The position numbers and the translations under genes are program-made. A DNA stretch of 60,726 nucleotides, taken from positions 1 through 60,726 of the forward strand of contig JBFHUL010000006.1 of NCBI GenBank assembly GCA_041590075.1. The letters run 5' to 3'. Shown here piece after piece: positions 45,159-54,157 of this stretch. Origin of the DNA: PZPK01 sp041590075 (GTDB taxonomy: Bacteria > Pseudomonadota > Gammaproteobacteria > Pseudomonadales > Oleiphilaceae). A model generated the notes under the pieces. The model saw nothing but the letters and a program-made list of their open reading frames with translations, searched no databases and had not been told where the DNA came from. How positions within the stretch are numbered: the first letter of the stretch is position 1; each line of letters begins with the position of its first letter.

Positions 45159-46096
45159 AACCCCAAAAACAATCAACAACGGCAACAACCAAGTCATCCG
45201 GTGCACAAAGCTCAGGTGTTCGCAGCGTGTTTCGCAGGGAACGAAAATTCTGGATTGCGAGCGTGTTACTGCACTGTGTTTTGCTTGTGGTGCTGGCGTT
45301 TTCCTGGTCTTTTGATGATGCGCCGGAAGTTGTTGTACCCAAGTATCTAGAGGCGCGCGTGGCGACCGAAGCAGACCTTGCTCCCTTGAAAGAAAAGCGC
45401 GCGGCAGAAGAATTGGCGCGCAAGAAAGAGCTTGAGCGGCAACGTCTCGCCGCAGAAAAGAAAAAACGACTGGAAGACTTGCAGCGCAAGAACAAAGAAG
45501 AGGCGCGACGAAAAAAGGCCGCCCAAGAAAAAGCCGAGCGTGAAAAAGCACTTATCGCAAAACGAAAGCAAGAAGAAAAACGTAAAGAAGATGAGAAACG
45601 CAGGCAGGAAGAGCAAAGAAAGCGTGAAGCTCAAGAGAAGTTACGCGCAGAGCAGCAGGAGCGAGAGAATCAACGTAAGGCGGCAGAGGCAAAGCGTTTG
45701 GAAGAGCAGCGAGAGGCCAGAGAGCAGGCCTTGGCGGAACGATTGGCAGCGGCCGAGTTGGAGGCGCAACAGCGTCGTGATTTGTTAGCTCAGCAGGTTG
45801 AGCAGGCTGCATTTGAAGCGAGTGAGACAGAGCGCTATCTCGGCTTGATCAAGCGAAAAATTGAAAACCGCTGGCGTAAGCCGCCCAATGTGAAGGGCGT
45901 ATCCGTTATCCTTTCGATCAGACTGTTACCTACCGGAGAGCTCACTGCGGTATCGATTAAAGAAAGCAGCGGCAGCTCTGCACTGGATCAGTCAGCGCTG
46001 GTGGCAGTAAGAAGTGTGAAACGCTTTCCGGTGCCCGAAACGACAAGTCTATTCGAAAAGAATTTTCGTAGCTTCGACATGAAATTTACCCCCTGA
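45155..46096 (+). CDS. tolA: Tol-Pal coupling protein TolA
   Basis: A 313-residue protein. One N-terminal membrane helix (IASVLLHCVLLVVLAF), a long helical domain of about 150 residues with Lys/Glu/Arg/Ala repeats (residues 75-225), then a C-terminal TonB-like domain from YLGLIKRKIENRWRKP to the end. TolA spans the periplasm and connects TolQR to TolB and Pal. The atypically Lys/Arg-rich codons and low complexity are normal for TolA. Confidence 0.95.
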   Translation: MKPQKQSTTATTKSSGAQSSGVRSVFRRERKFWIASVLLHCVLLVVLAFSWSFDDAPEVVVPKYLEARVATEADLAPLKEKRAAEELARKKELERQRLAAEKKKRLEDLQRKNKEEARRKKAAQEKAEREKALIAKRKQEEKRKEDEKRRQEEQRKREAQEKLRAEQQERENQRKAAEAKRLEEQREAREQALAERLAAAELEAQQRRDLLAQQVEQAAFEASETERYLGLIKRKIENRWRKPPNVKGVSVILSIRLLPTGELTAVSIKESSGSSALDQSALVAVRSVKRFPVPETTSLFEKNFRSFDMKFTP

Positions 46097-46104
46097 CAGG
46101 TGCA

Positions 46105-47430
46105 ATGTTTTTGATGAAATTGACCATATATTTACTCGGTAGAATAGTGAGCTCTCTCGTATTGGTATTTGGTTTGGCGGCCACTGTGTCGGCAGAGTTG
46201 ATGATAGAAATCACTAAAGGGTCTGATACGGCACTGCCTATTGCGATCGTGCCGTTTGCGAGCGAAGGCGACGAGCCTGTACCAGAGGATATTGCCCGCA
46301 TAGTGAGCAATGATCTTCAGCGCAGTGGTGATTTTGATACTTTATCCACCGGTCGAATGTTGAGTTTGCCTGAAAGCATGGCGCAGATGCATTTCCGGGA
46401 TTGGCGTTTACTGGGGCAAACCTATGTGCTGGTAGGTAAGGTTCGTTACGATGCAATACAATCACGCTTTCAGGTGCAGTATGAATTGGTGGACGTGTAT
46501 GGGCAAAAGCGTTTACTTGGGGAGGTGCTCTCTGTTCCTCGGTCCGGGTTGCGCAAGTTGGCGCACCTGATAGCGGATAAAGTTTACGAAACCATTACCG
46601 GCGTACGCGGAGTGTTTTCCACCAAAATCGCTTATATCACCTTAAAGAATTTACCCGGCGGAAAGCAGGAGTATCGCCTTCAGGTATCTGACGCTGATGG
46701 TCAAAATGCCTACACTCTGTTCAAAAGCCATGAGCCTATTTTGTCGCCGGCTTGGTCCAACGATGGGCAGCATTTGGCCTATCAATCTTTTCATACGGGG
46801 CGGCCCGCTATCTACATTCAGCATGTCAAAACGGGTGGCCAACGAAAGGTGACGGGGTTCAAGGGGCTCAATAGTTCGCCCATGTGGTCGCCGGATGACC
46901 GGTATTTGGTGATGACGTTGTCTAAAGATGGGAATGCCGAATTATATACCTATGATTTGGTCAGCAACGAGGTAGAACGACTTACCAATCACTATGGTAT
47001 CGATACCGAAGCCAGTTGGTCACCAGACGGAAAAGAGCTTGTGTTTACGAGTGATCGCAGTGGTAAGCCGCAGATTTATCGCATGAACCTGATTGACCGA
47101 AAACCTCAGCGCTTAACGTTTGAAGGGCGCTATAATGCACGTCCCCGGTTTAGTCTCGACGGGCGCTCTCTCTATTACGTACATCAGGTAAACGGAGACT
47201 TTCATATTGCTTCAATCGATATGTCGACGGGTGAGAATCGGGTTTTGACCTCAACGCCGCTCGACGAATCGCCCAGTGTTGCTCCGAATGGCAGGATGAT
47301 CATCTATGCGACGAATCGTAACGGAAAGGGAGTGTTAGCGGTGGTATCGGTTGACGGAGGCGCAAAATATTTTCTGCCTTCGGATTACGGTGACGTAAAA
47401 GAGCCGGCATGGTCTCCGTTTTTGAACTAA
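46105..47430 (+). CDS. tolB: Tol-Pal periplasmic protein TolB
   Basis: A 441-residue periplasmic beta-propeller with a signal peptide ending ATVSAE. The N-terminal alpha/beta domain is followed by a WD40-like six-bladed propeller (repeats such as LSPAWSNDGQHLAYQS, SPMWSPDDRYLVMT, EASWSPDGKELVFTS). TolB links Pal to TolA. Start at ATG 46105 or 46114. Confidence 0.97.
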   Translation: MFLMKLTIYLLGRIVSSLVLVFGLAATVSAELMIEITKGSDTALPIAIVPFASEGDEPVPEDIARIVSNDLQRSGDFDTLSTGRMLSLPESMAQMHFRDWRLLGQTYVLVGKVRYDAIQSRFQVQYELVDVYGQKRLLGEVLSVPRSGLRKLAHLIADKVYETITGVRGVFSTKIAYITLKNLPGGKQEYRLQVSDADGQNAYTLFKSHEPILSPAWSNDGQHLAYQSFHTGRPAIYIQHVKTGGQRKVTGFKGLNSSPMWSPDDRYLVMTLSKDGNAELYTYDLVSNEVERLTNHYGIDTEASWSPDGKELVFTSDRSGKPQIYRMNLIDRKPQRLTFEGRYNARPRFSLDGRSLYYVHQVNGDFHIASIDMSTGENRVLTSTPLDESPSVAPNGRMIIYATNRNGKGVLAVVSVDGGAKYFLPSDYGDVKEPAWSPFLN

Positions 47431-47566
47431 ATTTATAGGAGTGTCGCTTGTGCCGTGCGATTCGCATCGGTTAACATCAGGACACGTCCCCGCCAGAAAC
47501 GAATTTGGAATAACTAAAAACAAGCAGTTTTACGTATTACTCAAAACACACAATGAAGGAAAAGAG

Positions 47567-48139
47567 ATGAAATTTGATTCATTCCGTCACGCCATCGCCT
47601 TACTGTTAGCCCTTGCTCTTTTGAGCGGTTGTGAAAGCATGAGCACCTCAGACGACGAGTTCGTAGCAGATGAGCCGCCGGCTCAGGAAGATCAGGATAC
47701 GGCAGATTCTTCCGATACCTATAGCGCACCAGCGGAACCTGAAGTCAGCGCTGAAGAACTAGCAGCGCAGCGCGCTAAAGAAGCTGCCATGAAAGAGCAG
47801 GCCGCTTTGCGCGAAGTACGTACCTTCTATTTTGATTTTGATCAATATACTGTTAAACCAGAAGCACGCTCGCCCTTGGCTGCACACGCTGCGTTTCTTT
47901 CAGCGAACCCTTCTGTAAAAGTTGTTCTGGAAGGTCATTGCGACGAAAGAGGCACCAAAGAATACAATATCGCTCTGGGTGAGAATCGCGCCAAAGCGGT
48001 AGCGCGATTCTTGAAGGTTAACGGTGTGTCAGATGCTCAGATCGAAACGATCAGCTACGGTGAAGAGCGTCCTGCGGCTACCGGCCATAACGAACAAGCT
48101 TGGGCTAAAAATCGTCGCGTTTACATCGAATACAAATAA
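47567..48139 (+). CDS. pal: Peptidoglycan-associated lipoprotein Pal
   Basis: A 190-residue lipoprotein. The frame starts at 47441, but ATG 47567 has AAGGAAAAGAG before it and begins the lipoprotein signal (LALLSGCESM, Cys22). The C-terminal OmpA-like domain binds peptidoglycan (FYFDFDQYTV and LEGHCDERGTKEYN blocks). An acidic, Ala-rich linker lies between. Anchors the outer membrane to the cell wall. Confidence 0.96.
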   Translation: MKFDSFRHAIALLLALALLSGCESMSTSDDEFVADEPPAQEDQDTADSSDTYSAPAEPEVSAEELAAQRAKEAAMKEQAALREVRTFYFDFDQYTVKPEARSPLAAHAAFLSANPSVKVVLEGHCDERGTKEYNIALGENRAKAVARFLKVNGVSDAQIETISYGEERPAATGHNEQAWAKNRRVYIEYK

Positions 48140-48167
48140 TCGATAAAAAGAGAAGTAGGTAGAGAGG

Positions 48168-49043
48168 ATGGTCATGCCGTCGCTGGTTCGTTGTGTTTTG
48201 CCTGTCGGGCTAACCGTTCTCCTCCTGCTTTTCTCGCTTCATTCTCCTGCCAAAACGCTGATATTTCAGTCTCAACCTGAGCCTTCTCCGGAGCGTGAGT
48301 CCGCGCCCACTGAGCTTGAACCTGCGCAACAGTCAACGACGTATAGCACCTCACGAAACGACTCTTCGGTTTCAGCGTCCGCTGCGTCTGAGTTATTGTT
48401 TATGATTGAGCAGTTACAACAGGAAGTGCGCGTGTTGCGGGGTTTGGTCGAAGAGCAGGCTTATCAGCTACGTTCTTTGCAGGAGAGCAGCAAGGCCCGT
48501 TATCGAGATCTGGATTCCCGTGTCATGGAGCTTACAAAATCCAGAGAGGCCGTCTCTGTTCCGCGTGTGGGAACCTCGGCGTCTGCGACTGCTGTTGTCG
48601 TGCCTGCGGCTGATACCCCGGCAGGCTCTAACCGAAAAGCTCCCGCAGAAACTAACGGCACGGTTCCGACTGAAGAACAAAAACTCGCGTATCAGGAAGC
48701 CTATCAGTTAATCAAAGAGCGGAAGTTCGAACAGGCAGTCGATGCGCTTCATGCCTTCATAGACAAATATCCTGATGGCGAGTTAAGCGGAAATGCTTAT
48801 TATTGGTTGGGAGAAGTCTATCTCGTCATTCCAAAGTTAGAGCAGGCGAAGCAGGCGTTCAGTATCGTCGTCAAATCTTTTCCTGGCCACCGCAAATTGC
48901 CGGATGCGTTGTTCAAACTTGCTGTTACACACGATCGAATGCAAGACCCCGCCGGCTCAGAAAAGCTTCTTAACGAAGTGCAGCAAAAATTCCCCCAAAG
49001 CACCGCAGCAAAGTTAGCAGAAAGCTATAAGATAAGTCGCTAA
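48168..49043 (+). CDS. cpoB: Cell division coordinator CpoB (YbgF)
   Basis: A 291-residue periplasmic protein. Signal peptide, then a coiled coil (IEQLQQEVRVLRGLVEEQAYQLR) that trimerises, then a linker and TPR repeats from about 175 (AYQLIKERKFEQAVDALHAFI, AYYWLGEVYLVIPKLEQAKQ). It coordinates peptidoglycan synthesis with outer-membrane constriction via TolA. Usual last gene of the tol-pal operon. In Pseudomonas queE and queC follow; here tRNA-Lys genes come next. Confidence 0.94.
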   Translation: MVMPSLVRCVLPVGLTVLLLLFSLHSPAKTLIFQSQPEPSPERESAPTELEPAQQSTTYSTSRNDSSVSASAASELLFMIEQLQQEVRVLRGLVEEQAYQLRSLQESSKARYRDLDSRVMELTKSREAVSVPRVGTSASATAVVVPAADTPAGSNRKAPAETNGTVPTEEQKLAYQEAYQLIKERKFEQAVDALHAFIDKYPDGELSGNAYYWLGEVYLVIPKLEQAKQAFSIVVKSFPGHRKLPDALFKLAVTHDRMQDPAGSEKLLNEVQQKFPQSTAAKLAESYKISR

Positions 49044-49116
49044 GGTATTGTAAAATAAGAGTATATTGTGCTCGGTTATTAGCGAAAAAGTTTCTGTAAT
49101 ATTTTTATTATATCCC

Positions 49117-49144
49117 TTGTTATTTTCAGCAAAATCATTACTAT
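49117..49144 (+). promoter_or_regulatory. Promoter of the tandem tRNA-Lys genes
   Basis: -35 TTGTTA (49117-49122), 16-base spacer, -10 TACTAT (49139-49144), followed by a GC-rich discriminator (GCGCC) typical of stringently controlled tRNA promoters. Confidence 0.65.
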
Positions 49145-49156
49145 ATGCGCCTCGTT

Positions 49157-49232
49157 GGGTCGTTAGCTCAGTTGGTAGAGCAGTTGGCTTTTAACCAATT
49201 GGTCGCAGGTTCGAATCCTGCACGACCCACCA
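49157..49232 (+). tRNA. tRNA-Lys(TTT), copy 1
   Basis: 76 bases including encoded CCA. Acceptor stem GGGTCGT/ACGACCC, T arm GGTTCGAATCC, anticodon TTT in loop CTTTTAA. Identical to copy 2. Confidence 0.97.
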
Positions 49233-49265
49233 ACGAATTCAAAGCTTACGCGTATATGCGGTTTT

Positions 49266-49341
49266 GGGTCGTTAGCTCAGTTGGTAGAGCAGTTGGCTTT
49301 TAACCAATTGGTCGCAGGTTCGAATCCTGCACGACCCACCA
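49266..49341 (+). tRNA. tRNA-Lys(TTT), copy 2
   Basis: 76 bases, identical to the first copy, 33 bases downstream, with encoded CCA. Likely co-transcribed and ended by the terminator at 49346. Confidence 0.97.
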
Positions 49342-49345
49342 AAAC

Positions 49346-49373
49346 AAGGCCACCTAAGGGTGGCCTTTTTTTG
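49346..49373 (+). terminator. Rho-independent terminator after tRNA-Lys
   Basis: AAGGCCACC/GGTGGCCTT stem with a TAAG loop and a T run. Confidence 0.9.
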
Positions 49374-49542
49374 TGCGGTCAAAAACTCCCGGGCTGGGAT
49401 TGAACGGCAGGCTGATAAGGCACTTACTCGTGGTGAGAGGGCTAATCAGTTGCAGGCGTCAACCCATCAATACCCATGGGACAGGCAGATTTCGTTTAGA
49501 TATCTGCGTACAAGGGCGAGTGTGGGCGTGGTTTTCGATCAT

Positions 49543-49571
49543 CTGACACATATGGGTATTGTCGGTATAAT
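49543..49571 (+). promoter_or_regulatory. nadA promoter
   Basis: -35 CTGACA (49543-49548), 17-base spacer, -10 TATAAT (49566-49571), one mismatch from the sigma-70 consensus. Transcription would start near 49578, 26 bases before the ATG. Confidence 0.75.
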
Positions 49572-49603
49572 ACGCCCGATTTTCCGTTAGTAGAGCGATC
49601 ACT

Positions 49604-50641
49604 ATGAGCAGTATTGCAGATAGAGTTTTGGTACAGGAGCATCTTGCGCACGAGCGTTTACCCCAAGAAGTCAACGCACAGGAGCAGGTGTTTTATCGCC
49701 GTGAGATCAAGCGTCTGCTAGAGGAGCGCAATGCTGTATTGGTCGCCCACTATTATACAGATGCCGAATTGCAATCTTTAGCGGAAGAGACGGGCGGTTG
49801 CGTGTCCGACTCATTGGAAATGGCGCGATTCGGTAACACGCACCAAGCGAGTACTTTGATTGTCGCCGGTGTGAAGTTTATGGGGGAAACCGCAAAAATA
49901 CTCAATCCTGAAAAACGTGTGTTCATGCCGACATTAGAGGCGACGTGTTCGCTGGATATTGGTTGCCCCATCGAAGAATTTAGCGCTTTTTGCGACGCCC
50001 ATCCCGACCGAACCGTTGTGGTTTACGCGAATACTTCAGCAGCAGTGAAAGCGCGAGCTGACTGGGTGGTGACTTCCAGTATTGCTCTGGATATTGTTGA
50101 GCATCTGGACAAGCAGGGAGAGAAAATACTCTGGGCGCCAGACAAGCACTTAGGCGCATACATCGCTAAACAGACTGGCGCAGATATGCTGATGTGGGAC
50201 GGCGCGTGCATCGTGCATGAAGAGTTTAAAGCGCAGGGTATTCTGGATCTCAAGAAAGTGTATCCGGATGCAGCCATACTTGTTCATCCCGAATCGCCTG
50301 ATGCGATGATTGAGCTTGCTGACGCCGTGGGCTCAACTACACAGCTAATCAAAGCGTCTCAATCTTTGCAGAACTCTACCTTTATCGTTGCGACCGACAA
50401 CGGCATTTTCTATAAAATGAAACAGCTTTCACCGGAAAAAACCTTTATAGAAGCGCCAACAGCGGGTAATGGAGCGACCTGTAGGAGTTGTGCCCACTGC
50501 CCCTGGATGGCTATGAACGGCTTACAAAATCTTTACGAATGCTTGCTAGAAATGCCGGCGGAAAGCGAAGTCTTTGTAGATGCCGCACTAAGGGAGCGGG
50601 CGCTCGTTCCATTGCGCAGAATGCTTGATTTCAAAAAATAA
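49604..50641 (+). CDS. nadA: Quinolinate synthase NadA
   Basis: A 345-residue enzyme that makes quinolinate from iminoaspartate and dihydroxyacetone phosphate for NAD synthesis. Three Cys regions needed for the 4Fe-4S cluster are present: EATCSLDIGC, DGACIVHEEF and the CRSCAHC block. HYYTDAELQ near the N terminus is conserved. Length normal. Strong sigma-70 promoter upstream; convergent with bepA. Confidence 0.97.
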   Translation: MSSIADRVLVQEHLAHERLPQEVNAQEQVFYRREIKRLLEERNAVLVAHYYTDAELQSLAEETGGCVSDSLEMARFGNTHQASTLIVAGVKFMGETAKILNPEKRVFMPTLEATCSLDIGCPIEEFSAFCDAHPDRTVVVYANTSAAVKARADWVVTSSIALDIVEHLDKQGEKILWAPDKHLGAYIAKQTGADMLMWDGACIVHEEFKAQGILDLKKVYPDAAILVHPESPDAMIELADAVGSTTQLIKASQSLQNSTFIVATDNGIFYKMKQLSPEKTFIEAPTAGNGATCRSCAHCPWMAMNGLQNLYECLLEMPAESEVFVDAALRERALVPLRRMLDFKK

Positions 50642-50657
50642 TCTATTTGCTCATCGG

Positions 50658-52133
50658 TCAAAAAGGAGCATTTTTCTCCAAGCGATTAATTTCCTCACTA
50701 CGCACATGTATGCGCGCGCTCAGGGTTGGGTTGTTCTGGCTTTTGGACTTTGCGAGCGCTAATTGCTCTTTTGCCTGCTTGAAATGCCCGTTCAATTGAA
50801 AATACTCTGCACGGGCATAATGGAGCTCGGGTATGTTGCCCGTAAGGCCCTGTACTTCGGCGAGTAATTCCCATACTTTCGCATTATCTGGCGAGCTGCG
50901 CGAAAGGCTCTTAAGTAAGGCGGCTGATTTCTCCAACTCCCCGGTTTTCATTAGGATATCCGATAGTTCCATGGTGGTGGGATAGTTGTCTGGATATCGC
51001 TTCAATTGTGTTTCAAGGAGTGCGATTGCGTCCTTGGTTCTGCCGAGGTGGCGTAAGGCCCGTGCCTTGATGATAAGGACGGAAAGCTGGCTGGGAAAAA
51101 CGCTCTCGAGCTTTTCCAGTAACTGGATGGCTTTTTCCGGATCACTTTCGGCTAAGAGATAGGCTGTGCCAAAGCGGGCCGCCTGAGACTGCATTGTGTT
51201 CCCCGTTTCTAAAAACTGCGCGAAATAGTCGAGCGCTTTGCGAGGGCTTTCTGCAAAGTCGGCGAGCACAATGCTTTTGCTGAAGTGGTATTCAGGGTTG
51301 TCGGCGTAGCGCTTAAGCGGATACTGGTTTGCTCTGTTTCGGGTATCGGCAACACGATTTTCGGACAGGGGGTGGGTAGAAAGGTATTCCGGAATTTTTT
51401 GGCCGGCCATGCGGTTTTGTCGATACATACGCTCAAACATGCTGGGCATGGCGCGCGGGTCAAAATTAGATTCGCTCAGAATGCGAACTCCTAGTCGGTC
51501 CGCCTCCTGTTCATTTTCTCGTGAGAAGCTGAGTTGGTTTTCAATTCCAATGGCCTGCGTACTGGCAAGGGCAGCTACGCCCGCTTCGGTTCCGGCTGTG
51601 GCCATAACTACTACGCTTGCCAGGAGGCCCGCCAACTGTAATGGTTGTGATTTATTGCGTTCTTCTAGCCGCCTCGCGTAATGGCGCTGGCTAAGGTGAG
51701 CAAGTTCGTGCGCAATGACCGCGGCAAATTCCTGTTCCGTCCCGGCATGCAAAAAAAGCCCGGCATTAATGCCCATCACACTGCCCGGCACGGCAAAGGC
51801 GTTCAAGGAAGAACTGTTTACGATGACAAGACTGAACTCGCTGTCTTCCACGCCCGAAGAGGGGGCTAAGGCATACACCAGATGCGTGAAATACTCTTGC
51901 ACAATGGGGTTGTGGTATAACTCGACCTGTCGTCTCAGAGAACGAAGCCAGTACTGGCCCAGTTTTTTTTCTTCAGAGAGTGAGATGAGTTTTGAAGAGC
52001 TGTTACCAATAGTGGGTAGCTGGTTTTGTGCGTGAACACCTGAACAAGCCAGCACAAGTGCGATGCCTGCAATGTGTAAGGCTTTGTACGCTTGAGTTGC
52101 GATGAGGCTGATCTCCTGCAGCGCTTTGGTCAT
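50658..52133 (-). CDS. bepA: Periplasmic metalloprotease/chaperone BepA
   Basis: A 491-residue protein with a signal peptide, an M48 protease domain (HELAHLSQRH gives the HExxH zinc site, then the EADRLG Glu block) and C-terminal TPR repeats (TKDAIALLETQLKRYPDN). BepA assists outer-membrane protein assembly and degrades misfolded BamA/LptD. Follows nadA convergently. Confidence 0.95.
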   Translation of the reverse strand: MTKALQEISLIATQAYKALHIAGIALVLACSGVHAQNQLPTIGNSSSKLISLSEEKKLGQYWLRSLRRQVELYHNPIVQEYFTHLVYALAPSSGVEDSEFSLVIVNSSSLNAFAVPGSVMGINAGLFLHAGTEQEFAAVIAHELAHLSQRHYARRLEERNKSQPLQLAGLLASVVVMATAGTEAGVAALASTQAIGIENQLSFSRENEQEADRLGVRILSESNFDPRAMPSMFERMYRQNRMAGQKIPEYLSTHPLSENRVADTRNRANQYPLKRYADNPEYHFSKSIVLADFAESPRKALDYFAQFLETGNTMQSQAARFGTAYLLAESDPEKAIQLLEKLESVFPSQLSVLIIKARALRHLGRTKDAIALLETQLKRYPDNYPTTMELSDILMKTGELEKSAALLKSLSRSSPDNAKVWELLAEVQGLTGNIPELHYARAEYFQLNGHFKQAKEQLALAKSKSQNNPTLSARIHVRSEEINRLEKNAPF

Positions 52134-52297
52134 ATGTGTCTCTGTTTAGTCATAATAATGTGTCGTTGGTTGTATGCGTGCGCGGGTCCGGTTTCAAATT
52201 AGATGGGCAAGCCTAGAGTTGGTTCCTATTCGAACGTAGCTCATATAAGATGTGCAACGCTTATTACCATATCCCAAATGCAAATAACTGGAAAGTC

Positions 52298-52540
52298 ATG
52301 GTGTCTCACTACGATGTTCTGTTGGACGTCTCGGGCGAAGCTTGCCCGATGCCTTTGCTCAAAGCAAAAATGGCACTGAATAAAATGTCGGTCGGGGAGT
52401 GTTTAAAGGTGATCGCGACCGATGCAGGGTCGGTAAGGGATTTTGCCGCATTCATTAAGCTGACGCCTCATATCTTGCGAGAAGATCATGATGATGGTCG
52501 ATACGTATACTTTATAGAAAAGCAGGAAGTCGAACGTTAA
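52298..52540 (+). CDS. TusA-like sulfurtransferase
   Basis: An 80-residue protein from ATG 52298 (the frame starts at 52250, but the family starts here). The key motif is GEACPMPLLKAK, with the active-site Cys in C-P-x-P. TusA proteins carry persulfide sulfur, for example to tRNA thiolation or molybdenum cofactor synthesis. The equivalent gene in P. aeruginosa (PA1006) lies between bepA and perM and affects molybdenum cofactor and nitrate respiration, so the same role is likely, not proven. Confidence 0.9.
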   Translation: MVSHYDVLLDVSGEACPMPLLKAKMALNKMSVGECLKVIATDAGSVRDFAAFIKLTPHILREDHDDGRYVYFIEKQEVER

Positions 52541-52556
52541 GGGCTGAAGTACAAGC

Positions 52557-53627
52557 ATGTTGAAAGTTGTTCGAAATTGGTTTGATCAGTATTTCTCCGA
52601 TGAAGAAGCAGTGGTGCTTTTTCTTATTCTGGCCGGCGGTTTATTTATCGTCATGCTTTGGGGCGACATACTGGCGCCGGTGATTGCAAGTGCCATTCTG
52701 GCTTTTATTCTGCAAGGCGTAGTGGGGTATCTCGTCGGTAAGGGCATCAGTCAACGGTTTGCCGTATATCTGTCGTTCATATTTTTTATTGGGGTTGTGT
52801 TAGCGTTTCTTTTTGCCCTTCTTCCTCTGGTTTGGACTCAGCTGTCGTTATTGGTGAAGGATATACCACGAATTTTCGCCAACCTGGAACAACACCTCAT
52901 AGGGCTACAGCAGCAGTACCCGGGAATTATTACCATTACAGATCTTGAAAATCTTTATCAGCAAACCTCTGCTGAGGTAGCCGGCGCTCTGCAGTGGATC
53001 GTTTCCCATTCAATTGAAAGTGTGCCAGTGCTGGTCACCTTTTTGATTTATCTCATCGTGGTGCCCATTCTGGTGTTCTTTTTCCTCAAAGATCGCGCGC
53101 AGATATTTCAGGCTGTCGGTCGGGTACTACCTGCAAATCGTAAGTTAATGACGACGGTCTGGATCGAAATGAATGAGCAGTTCGCCAATTATGTGCGGGG
53201 CAAGGTGGTCGAGATTATTATCGTTGGCGGAACCACGTATATGGCGTTCATCTTTTTTGATTTGAACTACGGCGCGTTACTTGCGCTTTTGGTTGGGCTA
53301 TCGGTCGTTATTCCATACATTGGTGCGGTTGTAGTCACCATTCCTGTGACGATGATTGCGCTTTTTCAATTTGGATTAAGGGAAGAGTTTTATTGGGTGA
53401 TGTTGGCTTATCTGGTTATCCAGATGCTGGATGGAAATGTATTGGTGCCATTGCTGTTCTCTGAGGTGGTGAATCTTCACCCAATTATAATTATTGTGTC
53501 GGTCTTGTTTTTTGGTGGAGTATGGGGGATTTGGGGCGTATTTTTTGCCATTCCTCTGGCTACCTTGCTCAAAGCGGTATTCAACGCGTGGCCCCGGCAG
53601 CTTCCCCACGCACCGAGGCCCGAATGA
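52557..53627 (+). CDS. AI-2E/PerM-type membrane permease
   Basis: A 356-residue membrane protein with about seven hydrophobic segments, in the AI-2E transporter family (YdiK/PerM/TqsA). The block DRAQIFQAVGRVLPANR and the later GLSVVIPYIGAVVVTIPV are typical. The substrate is uncertain; TqsA exports autoinducer 2 in E. coli, but most members are of unknown role. Convergent with bcp. Confidence 0.92.
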   Translation: MLKVVRNWFDQYFSDEEAVVLFLILAGGLFIVMLWGDILAPVIASAILAFILQGVVGYLVGKGISQRFAVYLSFIFFIGVVLAFLFALLPLVWTQLSLLVKDIPRIFANLEQHLIGLQQQYPGIITITDLENLYQQTSAEVAGALQWIVSHSIESVPVLVTFLIYLIVVPILVFFFLKDRAQIFQAVGRVLPANRKLMTTVWIEMNEQFANYVRGKVVEIIIVGGTTYMAFIFFDLNYGALLALLVGLSVVIPYIGAVVVTIPVTMIALFQFGLREEFYWVMLAYLVIQMLDGNVLVPLLFSEVVNLHPIIIIVSVLFFGGVWGIWGVFFAIPLATLLKAVFNAWPRQLPHAPRPE

Positions 53628-53639
53628 ACAGAGTGTGCC

Positions 53640-54107
53640 CTATAGGCTTTTAACCGCCTCAAGCACCTCTTGGGCATGGCCTTTCACCTTCACTTTGCGC
53701 CACTCTCGACGCAGGATACCGTCCGCATCAATCAGAAATGTGCTGCGCTCAATGCCCATGTATTCCTTACCGTACAGTTTTTTCAGTTTAATGACGTCGA
53801 ATAATTTACATAGCGTTTCGTCGGGGTCGCTGATGAGTTCGAAAGGAAAATCGTGCTTCTTTTTGAAGTTTTCATGTGTTTTCATCGAATCTCGTGAGAC
53901 GCCGAACACCTGCGTGTTCGCGGCCGCGAGCGCGTCATGAATATCTCGGAAGTCCTGACCTTCTGTCGTGCACCCGGGAGTATTATCTTTGGGGTAGAAG
54001 TAAATGACTGTGTTTTTGCCCTTCAGTGACTCAGTGCCCACCTGCACAGCGGAAGTGGCCTGTGCCGCAAAGTCAGGTACCTGTTTATCAATTTCTATGT
54101 CTGGCAT
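53640..54107 (-). CDS. bcp: Peroxiredoxin Bcp (PrxQ type)
   Basis: A 155-residue thiol peroxidase. TPGCTTEGQDFRD carries the peroxidatic Cys46. The usual resolving Cys five residues later is replaced by Gln51, leaving only Cys100 as a second Cys, so this is probably a one-Cys type needing an external thiol. It reduces hydroperoxides. Part of the conserved bcp-gcvR-dapA-bamC block. Confidence 0.94.
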   Translation of the reverse strand: MPDIEIDKQVPDFAAQATSAVQVGTESLKGKNTVIYFYPKDNTPGCTTEGQDFRDIHDALAAANTQVFGVSRDSMKTHENFKKKHDFPFELISDPDETLCKLFDVIKLKKLYGKEYMGIERSTFLIDADGILRREWRKVKVKGHAQEVLEAVKSL

Positions 54108-54157
54108 GTATCGTTCCTTTTTGCGTGTATGGTTAAAACGTGCAATGTACGCGTTGT

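Noticed and set aside
44277..45551. Long minus-strand open frame over tolQ, tolR and tolA
   Set aside because: Fully antisense to well-identified genes; the predicted protein is basic and low in complexity with no homology; a shadow of TolA's repetitive helix.
53628..53645. Small stem GCC-TATA-GGC-TTTT between perM and bcp as a terminator
   Set aside because: Three-base arms are too short to be convincing.
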